A DNA stretch of 5,851 nt from Calditrichota bacterium. GTDB lineage: Bacteria; Zhuqueibacterota; Zhuqueibacteria; Residuimicrobiales; Krinioviventaceae. A program made the translations under genes and the position numbers. Under the pieces are notes generated by a model that saw only the letters and a list, made by a program, of their open reading frames with translations, was not told the DNA's origin and made no database searches. Below are positions 1-5,851 of this stretch, piece after piece (position 1 is the first letter of the stretch; each line of letters opens with the position of its first letter). Where the stretch lies: NCBI GenBank assembly GCA_003818595.1, contig RPQV01000239.1, positions 1-5,851 on the forward strand, written 5' to 3'.

Positions 1-31
1 ATTAACACCGGCAGCAGATTATCTAACTGAT

Positions 32-36
32 GGAGG
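32..36 (+). promoter_or_regulatory. Ribosome binding site of the POT transporter gene
   Basis: GGAGG lies six bases before the ATG at 43, a near-perfect Shine-Dalgarno site that fixes the start. No promoter is visible in the 42 bases to its left, so the gene may be transcribed from outside the window. A short open frame from the left edge ends at a TGA at 28-30 and could be the tail of an upstream gene, but nine codons are too few to judge. Confidence 0.8.
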
Positions 37-42
37 ATACGC

Positions 43-1857
43 ATGTTCAAGGAACATCCCAAGGGATTATTCGTAGCATTTTTCGCCAATATGGGTGAGC
101 GCTTTGGATTCTACACGATGATGGCGATCCTGGTTCTTTTCCTGCAGGCCAAATACGGCCTGACTGAAAATGACGCGGGTAGCTATTACAGTTGGTTTTA
201 TTTTGGAATTTACGCCCTCGCCTTGCTCGGCGGCAGCTTGGCGGATTGGACGAAGAAATATAAATTGGTGATCCTCATTGGTCTGATCGTCATGTTCTCC
301 GGATATGTCATTATGGGAATTCCAGGAAACACGCTCACCATGACCTTGATTGGATTATTTACGATCGCTCTCGGCAATGGTCTTTTCAAGGGCAATCTTC
401 AGGCCGTCGTCGGCCAGATGTATGATAATCCCCAATATTCAAAGGTGCGCGATTCGGCGTTTATGATTTTTTACATGGGCATCAATGTCGGCGCCTTTTT
501 CGCACCCTTTGCAGCGACCGCTGTCCGCAATTGGTTTCTAAAGACGCAGGGATTCCTCCATGACGGCAGTCTTCCCGCCATGTGCCATGCGTTTCTGCGC
601 AATGAACTGGCCGATGTCGGTAAATTCCAGGCCCTGGCGGACCGAGCGACACTGTCGGGTGTGCCCGTCGCTGATTTGACAAGTTTCGCCTCCCATTATA
701 TCAATGCCTTTGCGCGGGGATATAATTACGCTTTCGGCATCGCTGCAGCGGCCATGGTGATCTCCATGGTGGTTTACCTCATTTTCAACAAGCACCTGCC
801 CAATAAAGATAAAGTTGCGCAGAAAACAGTGGTGAAAATAGATAAAAAATCCTGGGCAATGGTGTTCGCCATCGTGACCGCCGTATTATTCGCCGCTCTG
901 ATCTATCTCGTCTCGGAGAATATCGATATTGCCTTTGCGGTTGGCCTATTCGCCGGTTTTGTGGCGTGGATTGTGCAGATCGCGACCAGCGATGAGAGAC
1001 CTCGCATCGTCGCCTTGCTCATGGTTTATCTGGTGGTCATTTTCTTCTGGATGTCATTCCACCAGAATGGTTTAACCCTCACCTTTTTCGCGCGCGACTA
1101 TACAGTTCAAAACGTCGGACCAATCACTAATATTTTCTTCAAGCTCGATTCGATGCTCGTTTTCATCGCCGCGGTGATCGGTTTCTTCTTACTGGTGCTG
1201 AAGAAGAAGAGCTCAACCAGGCTTATCGGCGCGGCGCTTTTATTGGTGTTCGGCTTTGCCGCCTATTATCTTGCGTCAAATTATTCAAGTCTCAATCCCA
1301 TTGCCCCCGAGGTATTTCAATCTTTCAATCCTCTATTTATTGTGGTGCTCACGTTCCCGGTGATGGGTATTTTTGCCTGGCTGAACAAAAAGAATCTCGA
1401 ACCATCAACGCCCAAAAAAATCGGCATTGGCATGCTCATCGCAGCGGTCGGATTTCTCCTTGTTCTCATCGCTTCGCTCAAGTTGATTTCACCGCACCAG
1501 CTGCAGTTTCTTGATCAGGCGGGCAAAGTGGCCTACAACCCGGTTCCGGACACATCGCGCGTTTCTCCTTATTGGCTGATCAACAGTTATCTCATTCTGA
1601 CCATTGCTGAACTTTTTCTCAGCCCGATGGGACTTTCCTTTGTCTCCAAAGTGGCGCCGGTAAGATTTCAGGGGCTGATGCAGGGCGGTTGGTTGCTGGC
1701 GACGGCGATCGGCAATAAACTGTTGTTCGTCGGCAGTTACTTTTGGGGCAAACTGGAGCTGTGGCAGCTTTGGGCGATCTTTATCGTCTGCTGTCTGATT
1801 TCTGCGACCTTTATCTTTTCAATCATGAAAAGACTGGAAAAAGCGACACAAAGCTGA
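43..1857 (+). CDS. POT/PTR2-family proton-coupled peptide transporter, ExxER-variant
   Basis: Inner-membrane transporter of the proton-dependent oligopeptide family (MFS fold), expected to import di- or tripeptides with protons. Helix 1 carries N16-M-G-E19-R20-F21-G-F-Y24, the family ExxERFxYY motif with its first Glu replaced by Asn. GGSLAD (63-68) followed by a basic stretch matches the helix 2-3 loop motif. Residues 140-152 fit the second PTR2 signature exactly, including N148 and G150. FFWMSFHQ (334-341) corresponds to the FWxxFxQ helix 7 motif, FQSFNP (425-430) to the helix 10 FQSxNP motif, and AELFLSPMGLS (522-532) to the conserved ExxxSPxG of the C-terminal half. About 14 membrane segments are expected. 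A hydrophilic insert of roughly 55 residues (166-222) sits in an external loop. Length (604) is at the long end for bacterial members. The family is secure. The substrate is not, because the proton-coupling motif is altered. It is convergent with the phosphatase gene. Confidence 0.92.
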   Translation: MFKEHPKGLFVAFFANMGERFGFYTMMAILVLFLQAKYGLTENDAGSYYSWFYFGIYALALLGGSLADWTKKYKLVILIGLIVMFSGYVIMGIPGNTLTMTLIGLFTIALGNGLFKGNLQAVVGQMYDNPQYSKVRDSAFMIFYMGINVGAFFAPFAATAVRNWFLKTQGFLHDGSLPAMCHAFLRNELADVGKFQALADRATLSGVPVADLTSFASHYINAFARGYNYAFGIAAAAMVISMVVYLIFNKHLPNKDKVAQKTVVKIDKKSWAMVFAIVTAVLFAALIYLVSENIDIAFAVGLFAGFVAWIVQIATSDERPRIVALLMVYLVVIFFWMSFHQNGLTLTFFARDYTVQNVGPITNIFFKLDSMLVFIAAVIGFFLLVLKKKSSTRLIGAALLLVFGFAAYYLASNYSSLNPIAPEVFQSFNPLFIVVLTFPVMGIFAWLNKKNLEPSTPKKIGIGMLIAAVGFLLVLIASLKLISPHQLQFLDQAGKVAYNPVPDTSRVSPYWLINSYLILTIAELFLSPMGLSFVSKVAPVRFQGLMQGGWLLATAIGNKLLFVGSYFWGKLELWQLWAIFIVCCLISATFIFSIMKRLEKATQS

Positions 1858-1865
1858 ACAAAATA

Positions 1866-1912
1866 GAACCGTGCCGGATGGTTTGAATAATTCTCTGCCC
1901 TCCGGCAGGTTC
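1866..1912 (-). terminator. Inverted repeat between convergent genes, probable terminator of the minus-strand block
   Basis: GAACC-G-TGCCGGA (1866-1878) pairs with TCCGGCA-GGTTC (1901-1912), giving 12 base pairs with one bulged G and a 22-base loop. Read on the minus strand, the stem is followed by TATTTTGTT, a moderately T-rich tail as in intrinsic terminators, placing it directly after the phosphatase stop. On the plus strand the tail is ATTCAGGTATT, with no T-run, so its effect on the POT transcript is less certain. The long loop is atypical for an intrinsic terminator. Confidence 0.6.
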
Positions 1913-1921
1913 ATTCAGGTA

Positions 1922-3271
1922 TTAACGCTCCAGATATGCTTTGATGACCGTGGGGATATCAATATTGTCGATATATTTGCCGCGCCATGGATCGGTTCGC
2001 GTCGCATAATCCAGGAATCTTTCACTGCCTGCTCCCTTGGCGAAAAATGGAACCAGCTGATTGGTATGGCCTTTCGCATGCCATTCCATTCCGGGCAGCT
2101 GTCCTATTCCTCGATTAACAAGCGGTTTATAGTCTGCTCGATGACCTTCGGTAACGGCTATTTCCCCGGATTCCGGTCCGGTTAAAAATCCAGTCTCATG
2201 GTCTGCCGTAACGATGACCAGGGATTCTTCCCAATTGCTGTGAGATTCCACCCAGTTGATCACCGTCTGCAGAGTCTTGTCCAAATCGATGACTTCTTCA
2301 ACCAGCCGCGCCGAATGATTGGCATGGCAGGCCCAGTCAATCGCTCCGGCTTCAATCATGAGGTAGAAACCCTGTTGATTGTCATCCAGGATATTCAGCG
2401 CGGCGGCGGCCATTTCAGCGAGCGTCGGCGAAAGCGAATTGGGCGCCGGCATGAACGGCGCAGTTTGTGTGCTGTCGCCGCTGCGATTAGCCGATAGAGT
2501 CGAAGCGACCGGTGCAATTCCCAGAACTCGCAGGGGCGCATCTCCTGTTTGCAGCGATACAAACTGCGCCCGTGTATCGATGAAGGTCCAGGGATCAGCA
2601 TCGCCGTCGCCGTCGGCATCGCTGCGGGCGCGTCCGGACTGAACGCCGTCCCACACCTCAGCACTGATATAGGAATAATGCGGTTCGCGCAGCTTTTGGT
2701 TATCTTCATCATACCACGGATGACCGCAGCCGAAAATGACATCAACGGCGCTGGAATCTATCATCTCCTGCGCAATTTGATGATAATTGCTTCGGCTGGT
2801 ATCGTGGGCGACGAATCCGGCCGGGGTCGCATGGCTAAAGGGAACACTGGTCACCACGCCCGTCGATATACCGGCTTTTTCGGCTAATTCAAAATAATTG
2901 ACCACTGACTTTTTATTGACATCGACGCCGATCGCGCTGTTATACGTTTTGACGCCGGTTGCCAATGCCGTCGCCGCCGCCGCTGAATCTGTGGGCTTTT
3001 GCTTCAGATAGTCAAAGTCTGCCTGAACTTTTTGCGGATCATAACCCTGACCTTCACTCGAGTAGGTGGAGACAGCCATCTGAACCGGGAATTCGAACAT
3101 CCTCAAGGCATTCTCTTTGCCGTGAAGAAACAAGCTGCCGGCCTGCAGCTGGTTAAAGCCGGTTCCGTCGCCAATAATCAGAATGACATTGGCAGGTGTC
3201 TGCTCTTTCGGCCGGCATGAATCGAGCATGGACATGGCGATAATCAAAATCGCTATAATCATGAATTTCAT
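1922..3271 (-). CDS. Alkaline phosphatase, predicted lipoprotein
   Basis: Phosphomonoesterase of the E. coli PhoA superfamily, acting outside the cytoplasm to free phosphate from organic esters. The 449-residue product starts with a hydrophobic lipoprotein signal ending L-D-S-C19. By E. coli numbering the visible active site is D35 (Asp51), nucleophile S96 in TDSA (Ser102), T149 in HATP (Thr155), R160 in TSR (Arg166), E307 (Glu322), D312 (Asp327), H316 (His331), D357-H358 (Asp369-His370) and H402 (His412), so the enzyme looks complete. H147 and W313 replace Asp153 and Lys328. An Asp-rich stretch at 218-226 resembles a calcium loop. A GTG at 3325 would add 18 residues in frame, but AAAGGA five to seven bases before the ATG at 3271, and a signal peptide beginning there, favour the shorter form. 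It lies 61 bases downstream of the MFS gene on the same strand and is probably co-transcribed with it. No Pho box was recognised. Confidence 0.93.
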   Translation of the reverse strand: MKFMIIAILIIAMSMLDSCRPKEQTPANVILIIGDGTGFNQLQAGSLFLHGKENALRMFEFPVQMAVSTYSSEGQGYDPQKVQADFDYLKQKPTDSAAAATALATGVKTYNSAIGVDVNKKSVVNYFELAEKAGISTGVVTSVPFSHATPAGFVAHDTSRSNYHQIAQEMIDSSAVDVIFGCGHPWYDEDNQKLREPHYSYISAEVWDGVQSGRARSDADGDGDADPWTFIDTRAQFVSLQTGDAPLRVLGIAPVASTLSANRSGDSTQTAPFMPAPNSLSPTLAEMAAAALNILDDNQQGFYLMIEAGAIDWACHANHSARLVEEVIDLDKTLQTVINWVESHSNWEESLVIVTADHETGFLTGPESGEIAVTEGHRADYKPLVNRGIGQLPGMEWHAKGHTNQLVPFFAKGAGSERFLDYATRTDPWRGKYIDNIDIPTVIKAYLER

Positions 3272-3276
3272 ACTTT

Positions 3277-3282
3277 TCCTTT
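3277..3282 (-). promoter_or_regulatory. Ribosome binding site deciding the phosphatase start
   Basis: On the minus strand AAAGGA stands five bases before the ATG at 3271-3269. This supports that ATG over the in-frame GTG at 3325, which would put 18 polar residues ahead of the lipoprotein signal. Confidence 0.7.
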
Positions 3283-3332
3283 CGTCAAATGATACATGAG
3301 ATGCACTGATCATACGTTTGCGCACAGCGGTC

Positions 3333-4502
3333 TCATCGGCGCATCATGAACAAAACAAAAAACATGATCGCCGAGAGCCCCGCACCGATATAAAATGGCG
3401 CATTGACTCCGCCAACGATAAAGGCCGCTCCCGCAATTAATGGTCCCAGAGTCTGTCCCAAACGGAGGACCCAGCCATTCATTGATAAAAAAGCCGCACG
3501 ATATTCGATGGGCGCCAGGTTCGCCAACAAGGTCTGCAGAGAAGGAATATTGAGACCATGGCCTAAACCGAAACAAACAATGGGAACAATAACCAAAGGT
3601 AATTTCGGCATTAAAGGAATAAAAATCAAGGCTGTCGAATAGAACAGGAACGAGATGCGCACCAGCTGATGGCCATGCCACCTGCGGTTTAAACGGCCGA
3701 TCATCGAGGAGACGACAGCCGTGACAATGGACATGCAGGAAAATATCAAGCCGATCTGCAGCGGTGTTGCTGAAAACCTGTCCGCCAACAGCATCGGGAC
3801 GTAGGTCAAATAGGCGCCGTACAGGATGATGAATACCATCAAACTGGTGGTGAAATAGATCAAGGCGGCATGATTCTTCAGGCTGTAAAAGGCGTTCTGC
3901 AGATAAGCTTTCAAATGCTGCGTCGTCGATGGTTCCGGATTATCCAATTTGAAAAGCACCAAAAAGGCGATGGGCAAGGCCAGCAAAGGGAGCGCAAACG
4001 GATAGTACCAGGCGAAAGTGCTGAGCAGACCGCCGAGAAATGGATAGCTCGCGGTGGCCATGCTGAGCACAGCGGCGTTATACCCCATAGCAGCAGCCCG
4101 CGTTCGCCCCTGATAAAGATCGCCGATCAACGTCACGTTGATCGAACCGAGCGCCGCGGCGCCGACGCCCTGAACCAGGCGCAACAACAAAAGCCATTCG
4201 AATTGCCGGACCAAGGCACAGGCGCCTCCGGCAATACCAAACAGCAGCAGCGAAGGCGCCAGCACTTTTTTCCGTCCGACGCGGTCGGCCAAAACACCGA
4301 GAATCGGCGTCAACACCACTCCCGGGAAAGTGAAAAAAATGATCAGCAGACCGATGGATGATTTGGGGATTTCAAGCTCTCGGGCGATTTGGGGAAATGC
4401 CGGAGTGATGCTCGCGACGCCCATCACCGCCATCAGTGTAATCAGAAAAATGATGCGCAGGTTGCGGTCGCGCAACAGCCGATGTGATTGACTGGGTTCC
4501 AT
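3333..4502 (-). CDS. Major facilitator superfamily transporter, drug-efflux (DHA1-like) type
   Basis: A 389-residue integral membrane protein with about 12 hydrophobic segments, the usual size for 12-helix MFS exporters. Motif A of the helix 2-3 loop is clear at 69-80 (G-V-L-A-D73-R-V-G-R-K-K-V). Helix 4 has the motif B-like R108-L-V-Q-G-V-G-A. Helix 5 ends P154-F-L-G-G158, a degenerate form of the antiporter motif C (GPxxGG), which points to proton-coupled efflux rather than uptake. A second-half counterpart of motif A appears around 269-276 (G-R-L-N-R-R-W-H). The substrate cannot be told from sequence; drugs, siderophores, sugars and other metabolites are all carried by relatives. The ATG is at 4502; no Shine-Dalgarno site precedes it and the start codon sits in a potential hairpin. 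The gene follows the VanZ-like gene by 87 bases and precedes the phosphatase by 61 bases on the same strand. Confidence 0.88.
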   Translation of the reverse strand: MEPSQSHRLLRDRNLRIIFLITLMAVMGVASITPAFPQIARELEIPKSSIGLLIIFFTFPGVVLTPILGVLADRVGRKKVLAPSLLLFGIAGGACALVRQFEWLLLLRLVQGVGAAALGSINVTLIGDLYQGRTRAAAMGYNAAVLSMATASYPFLGGLLSTFAWYYPFALPLLALPIAFLVLFKLDNPEPSTTQHLKAYLQNAFYSLKNHAALIYFTTSLMVFIILYGAYLTYVPMLLADRFSATPLQIGLIFSCMSIVTAVVSSMIGRLNRRWHGHQLVRISFLFYSTALIFIPLMPKLPLVIVPIVCFGLGHGLNIPSLQTLLANLAPIEYRAAFLSMNGWVLRLGQTLGPLIAGAAFIVGGVNAPFYIGAGLSAIMFFVLFMMRR

Positions 4503-4530
4503 ATTGAATTCTGGTAATTCTTGTCAATAT
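4501..4530 (-). promoter_or_regulatory. Nested inverted repeat over the MFS start codon
   Basis: On the plus strand ATATTG (4501-4506) and CAATAT (4525-4530) are inverted copies. Inside them AATT (4507-4510) pairs with AATT (4516-4519) around a CTGGT loop, with a CTTGT bulge on one side. In the minus-strand transcript this would fold the AUG into a weak A/U-rich hairpin. The same bases could instead be a repressor operator. Both roles are inference. Confidence 0.3.
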
Positions 4531-4542
4531 ACATTAGGTTCT

Positions 4543-4548
4543 ATCATA
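4543..4548 (-). promoter_or_regulatory. Possible -10 element ahead of the MFS gene
   Basis: TATGAT on the minus strand matches five of six bases of the sigma-70 -10 consensus and would start transcription about 34 bases before the MFS ATG. No good -35 hexamer lies 16-18 bases further upstream, so the call is weak. A TTGACA occurs closer to the gene (minus strand, around 4522-4527), but a -10 at the normal distance from it would overlap the start codon. Confidence 0.25.
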
Positions 4549-4589
4549 TCGGAATGAACTCGGTGATACCGTGTCTCATCCTGTGGATG

Positions 4590-5435
4590 TCATTCATCAT
4601 TTGCAGGATTTAAAATGCGCAAAGAAACAGCCACAAGCATCATCAGCAACAGTATTTCGATCACGTACAGATGGTGAGTCGCCCAATCATTCGTCGATAG
4701 AACAGACGACAGCCGCAGCGCCGGAATGGATAAAGAAGATAACGTTGCGAACGCCAAAGTCACCTTGAGCGTTGGTCGCCCTTTGAATGACCTGAGAACA
4801 ACAGCAGCCAAAAACACCAGGGCGATGACTATTATGCCAAAAATCAGCTTGAAAGCCCATAGAGGCGCCGTCGCCAGCAGAACCCACCCCACGCTGATGA
4901 GATGAATTTGCTTGTTGGATCGTTCCCAATTGAGACTGCCGAATACAATCCACAGAAATATAATCAGCATATTTTTCGCATCAGATAGGCAATGGATCCC
5001 AATTAGCCATAGATAGGGAAGGGAAAACGCGAAAAAACCTGCTTTGGCAATGCTGGTTTTAGCCGGCAGAGCGACATCAATGAAGGCAGCGCCCGCCAGT
5101 GCACCCAGGGTATTGAACAGGATATCGTAGGGATTGGCAAATCGAAATACCGAATATCGTTGCAGACATTCGATCATGACGCTGAACGCGCAGGCTGTCA
5201 GGGCGACGAACGGCAATGACAGCCTGGAGAAACGGCGAAGGACGATCCCCAGCGGGACAAACAACAGGCTATTCTGTATCATGTCAACAACAGAGACGTC
5301 AAAATCCCACGGTCGCGGTTCGGCGATAAATCGGAAAGGTCTGAATGTGAGCATCAGCAGGGCCGCCATGCACATCAAAGTCGGTACTATTCGATGATTC
5401 ATGACAGTTTTTGCAAAAGAGGCGAATTTGTTCAT
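4590..5435 (-). CDS. VanZ-family integral membrane protein
   Basis: The 281-residue product has a VanZ-like domain at about residues 45-120: D51-M-I-Q-N55-SLLF-V-P61-L-G63, then S85..E89-C-L-Q92, R98, and D104-I-L-F-N108-T-L-G111-A, the Asp/Asn/Glu pattern of this family. VanZ of the Enterococcus vanA cluster gives low-level teicoplanin resistance by an unclear mechanism; most chromosomal relatives have no known role, so no resistance function should be assumed. A further 140 or so residues hold about four more hydrophobic segments (near 132-165, 178-213, 222-240 and 255-273), making the protein longer than a minimal single-domain VanZ protein. The first ATG is chosen because GAGGA precedes it; the next in-frame ATG (codon 12, at 5402) has no such site. 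It lies 77 bases after the cellulase-like gene and 87 bases before the MFS gene, all on one strand. Confidence 0.85.
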   Translation of the reverse strand: MNKFASFAKTVMNHRIVPTLMCMAALLMLTFRPFRFIAEPRPWDFDVSVVDMIQNSLLFVPLGIVLRRFSRLSLPFVALTACAFSVMIECLQRYSVFRFANPYDILFNTLGALAGAAFIDVALPAKTSIAKAGFFAFSLPYLWLIGIHCLSDAKNMLIIFLWIVFGSLNWERSNKQIHLISVGWVLLATAPLWAFKLIFGIIVIALVFLAAVVLRSFKGRPTLKVTLAFATLSSLSIPALRLSSVLSTNDWATHHLYVIEILLLMMLVAVSLRILNPANDE

Positions 5436-5446
5436 TTGTTATGTTT

Positions 5447-5451
5447 TCCTC
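5447..5451 (-). promoter_or_regulatory. Ribosome binding site of the VanZ-like gene
   Basis: GAGGA on the minus strand, 11 bases before the ATG at 5435. The spacing is slightly long, but it is the only such site near either candidate start. Confidence 0.5.
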
Positions 5452-5512
5452 AAGATCGAGAATGGAGCAGGCCGAAAGCCTGAAAGCCTGGTGGATTTCT
5501 TTGCCGCTGAAT

Positions 5513-5851
5513 TCAACTCGACAAAGGTTTGCCGGTCTTTCTCACAGCCGGCATCCGCATCAATAATTTGGTATGCCTGCCCTCGACTAGTGAACGCCTG
5601 ATGATTGACTGTTTGATCACATCCGTCAATCGACGGTGCCATGCAATATCACGCCACATGCCAACAAACTGCGGTGAACAAAAATTGCTGGTGGCAATCG
5701 ACACCCATTGACCAACGGATGCGGCCGCGCAGACTCCCAATTCACATAATTCTTTAACAACATCCCAATTGAGCCGCGGCCAATCCTTAAAGTCAACCAA
5801 CCCCCAACATTCAGTGGTGACCAAAGGCAATCCCGCTTGTTCCGCCGCGGC
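5513..5851 (-). CDS. Cellulase-like protein (GH-A clan type), C-terminal part, truncated by the window edge
   Basis: An open frame enters from the right edge and gives the last 112 residues of a larger protein. The segment P-L-V-T-T-E15-C-W-G, then KDWPRLNWDVVKELCELG, IATSNFCSPQF and GMWRD-I-A-W-H, resembles the end of the 'cellulase-like' (sugar-binding cellulase-like) proteins as I remember them. These are TIM-barrel relatives of family 5 glycosidases. E15, after a hydrophobic beta strand, is placed like the catalytic nucleophile of clan GH-A enzymes; this is inference. The final 30 or so residues after T-D-V-I-K are basic and unremarkable, and do not look conserved. A TTG at 5830 could be read as a start, but the frame is open to the edge and the missing N-terminal barrel shows the gene begins outside. 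The substrate is unknown. It is the first visible gene of the minus-strand block. Confidence 0.7.
   Translation of the reverse strand, partial: AAAEQAGLPLVTTECWGLVDFKDWPRLNWDVVKELCELGVCAAASVGQWVSIATSNFCSPQFVGMWRDIAWHRRLTDVIKQSIIRRSLVEGRHTKLLMRMPAVRKTGKPLSS

Noticed and set aside
1..30. Possible C-terminal end of an upstream gene stopping at TGA 28-30
   Set aside because: Only nine codons are visible, another frame is also open across the left edge, and nothing distinguishes them.
1871..2887. Several plus-strand open frames opposite the phosphatase gene
   Set aside because: They have low-complexity Arg/Ser/Pro-rich translations, no ribosome sites, and lie entirely antisense to a gene with full catalytic motifs.
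3870..4361. 163-codon plus-strand open frame opposite the MFS gene
   Set aside because: The translation is rich in Gln, Arg and Glu, as expected for the complement of a membrane protein gene, and shows no domain.
4561..4571. CGGT-GAT-ACCG dyad after the VanZ-like stop
   Set aside because: A four-base stem with a three-base loop and no T-tract is too weak to call a terminator.
5468..5490. Short hairpin CAGGC/GCCTG and tandem AAAGCCTG repeat between the cellulase-like and VanZ-like genes
   Set aside because: The stem is only five base pairs with no T-run on the minus-strand side, and two 8-base repeats are within chance.
5439..5642. Minus-strand frame of 67 codons ending just before the VanZ-like start, overlapping the cellulase-like gene's end
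   Set aside because: No recognisable motif or ribosome site. The overlapping frame has clear family resemblance up to about 5600. A frameshifted C-terminus of the cellulase-like protein is conceivable but nothing in the residues supports it.

Overview
This 5.85 kb window is a densely coded bacterial segment. It holds four complete protein genes and one truncated at the right edge, with no tRNA, rRNA, CRISPR, insertion sequence or phage gene. The standard bacterial code fits, since TGA and TAA close every frame. The organism cannot be named. An envelope with lipoproteins (Gram-negative type), a proton-coupled peptide transporter (POT) of the kind I associate with Bacteroidetes and relatives, a lipoprotein alkaline phosphatase and a cellulase-like protein suggest a Bacteroidetes/FCB-group or similar heterotroph. 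Clear Shine-Dalgarno sites (GGAGG, AAAGGA, GAGGA) argue against a typical Bacteroides, which seldom uses them. This taxonomic reading is inference.

Layout. Positions 43-1857 (+ strand) encode a 604-residue POT/PTR2-family transporter with a strong GGAGG site. It converges on a minus-strand block. Between the two ends (1858-1921) lies a long inverted repeat, 1866-1912, whose T-rich side serves the minus-strand transcript and probably terminates it. Read in transcription order, the minus-strand block is: the C-terminal 112 residues of a cellulase-like (GH-A clan type) protein (5851-5513), a VanZ-family membrane protein (5435-4590), a 12-helix major facilitator (MFS) drug-type exporter (4502-3333) and an alkaline phosphatase lipoprotein (3271-1922). 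The gaps are 77, 87 and 61 bases, and no convincing terminator separates the genes, so they may be co-transcribed. A possible internal promoter and a start-codon hairpin lie just ahead of the MFS gene.

Function. The window is mostly envelope business: peptide uptake (POT), efflux (MFS), phosphate release outside the cytoplasm (alkaline phosphatase) and an integral membrane protein of the VanZ family. The phosphatase has all metal and nucleophile residues and carries the His/Trp pair (H147, W313) in place of the E. coli Asp153/Lys328, which predicts a different metal preference. The POT protein lacks the first glutamate of the ExxER motif. These two residue-level departures are the most informative observations. 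I do not see convincing evidence for a new multi-gene system here.
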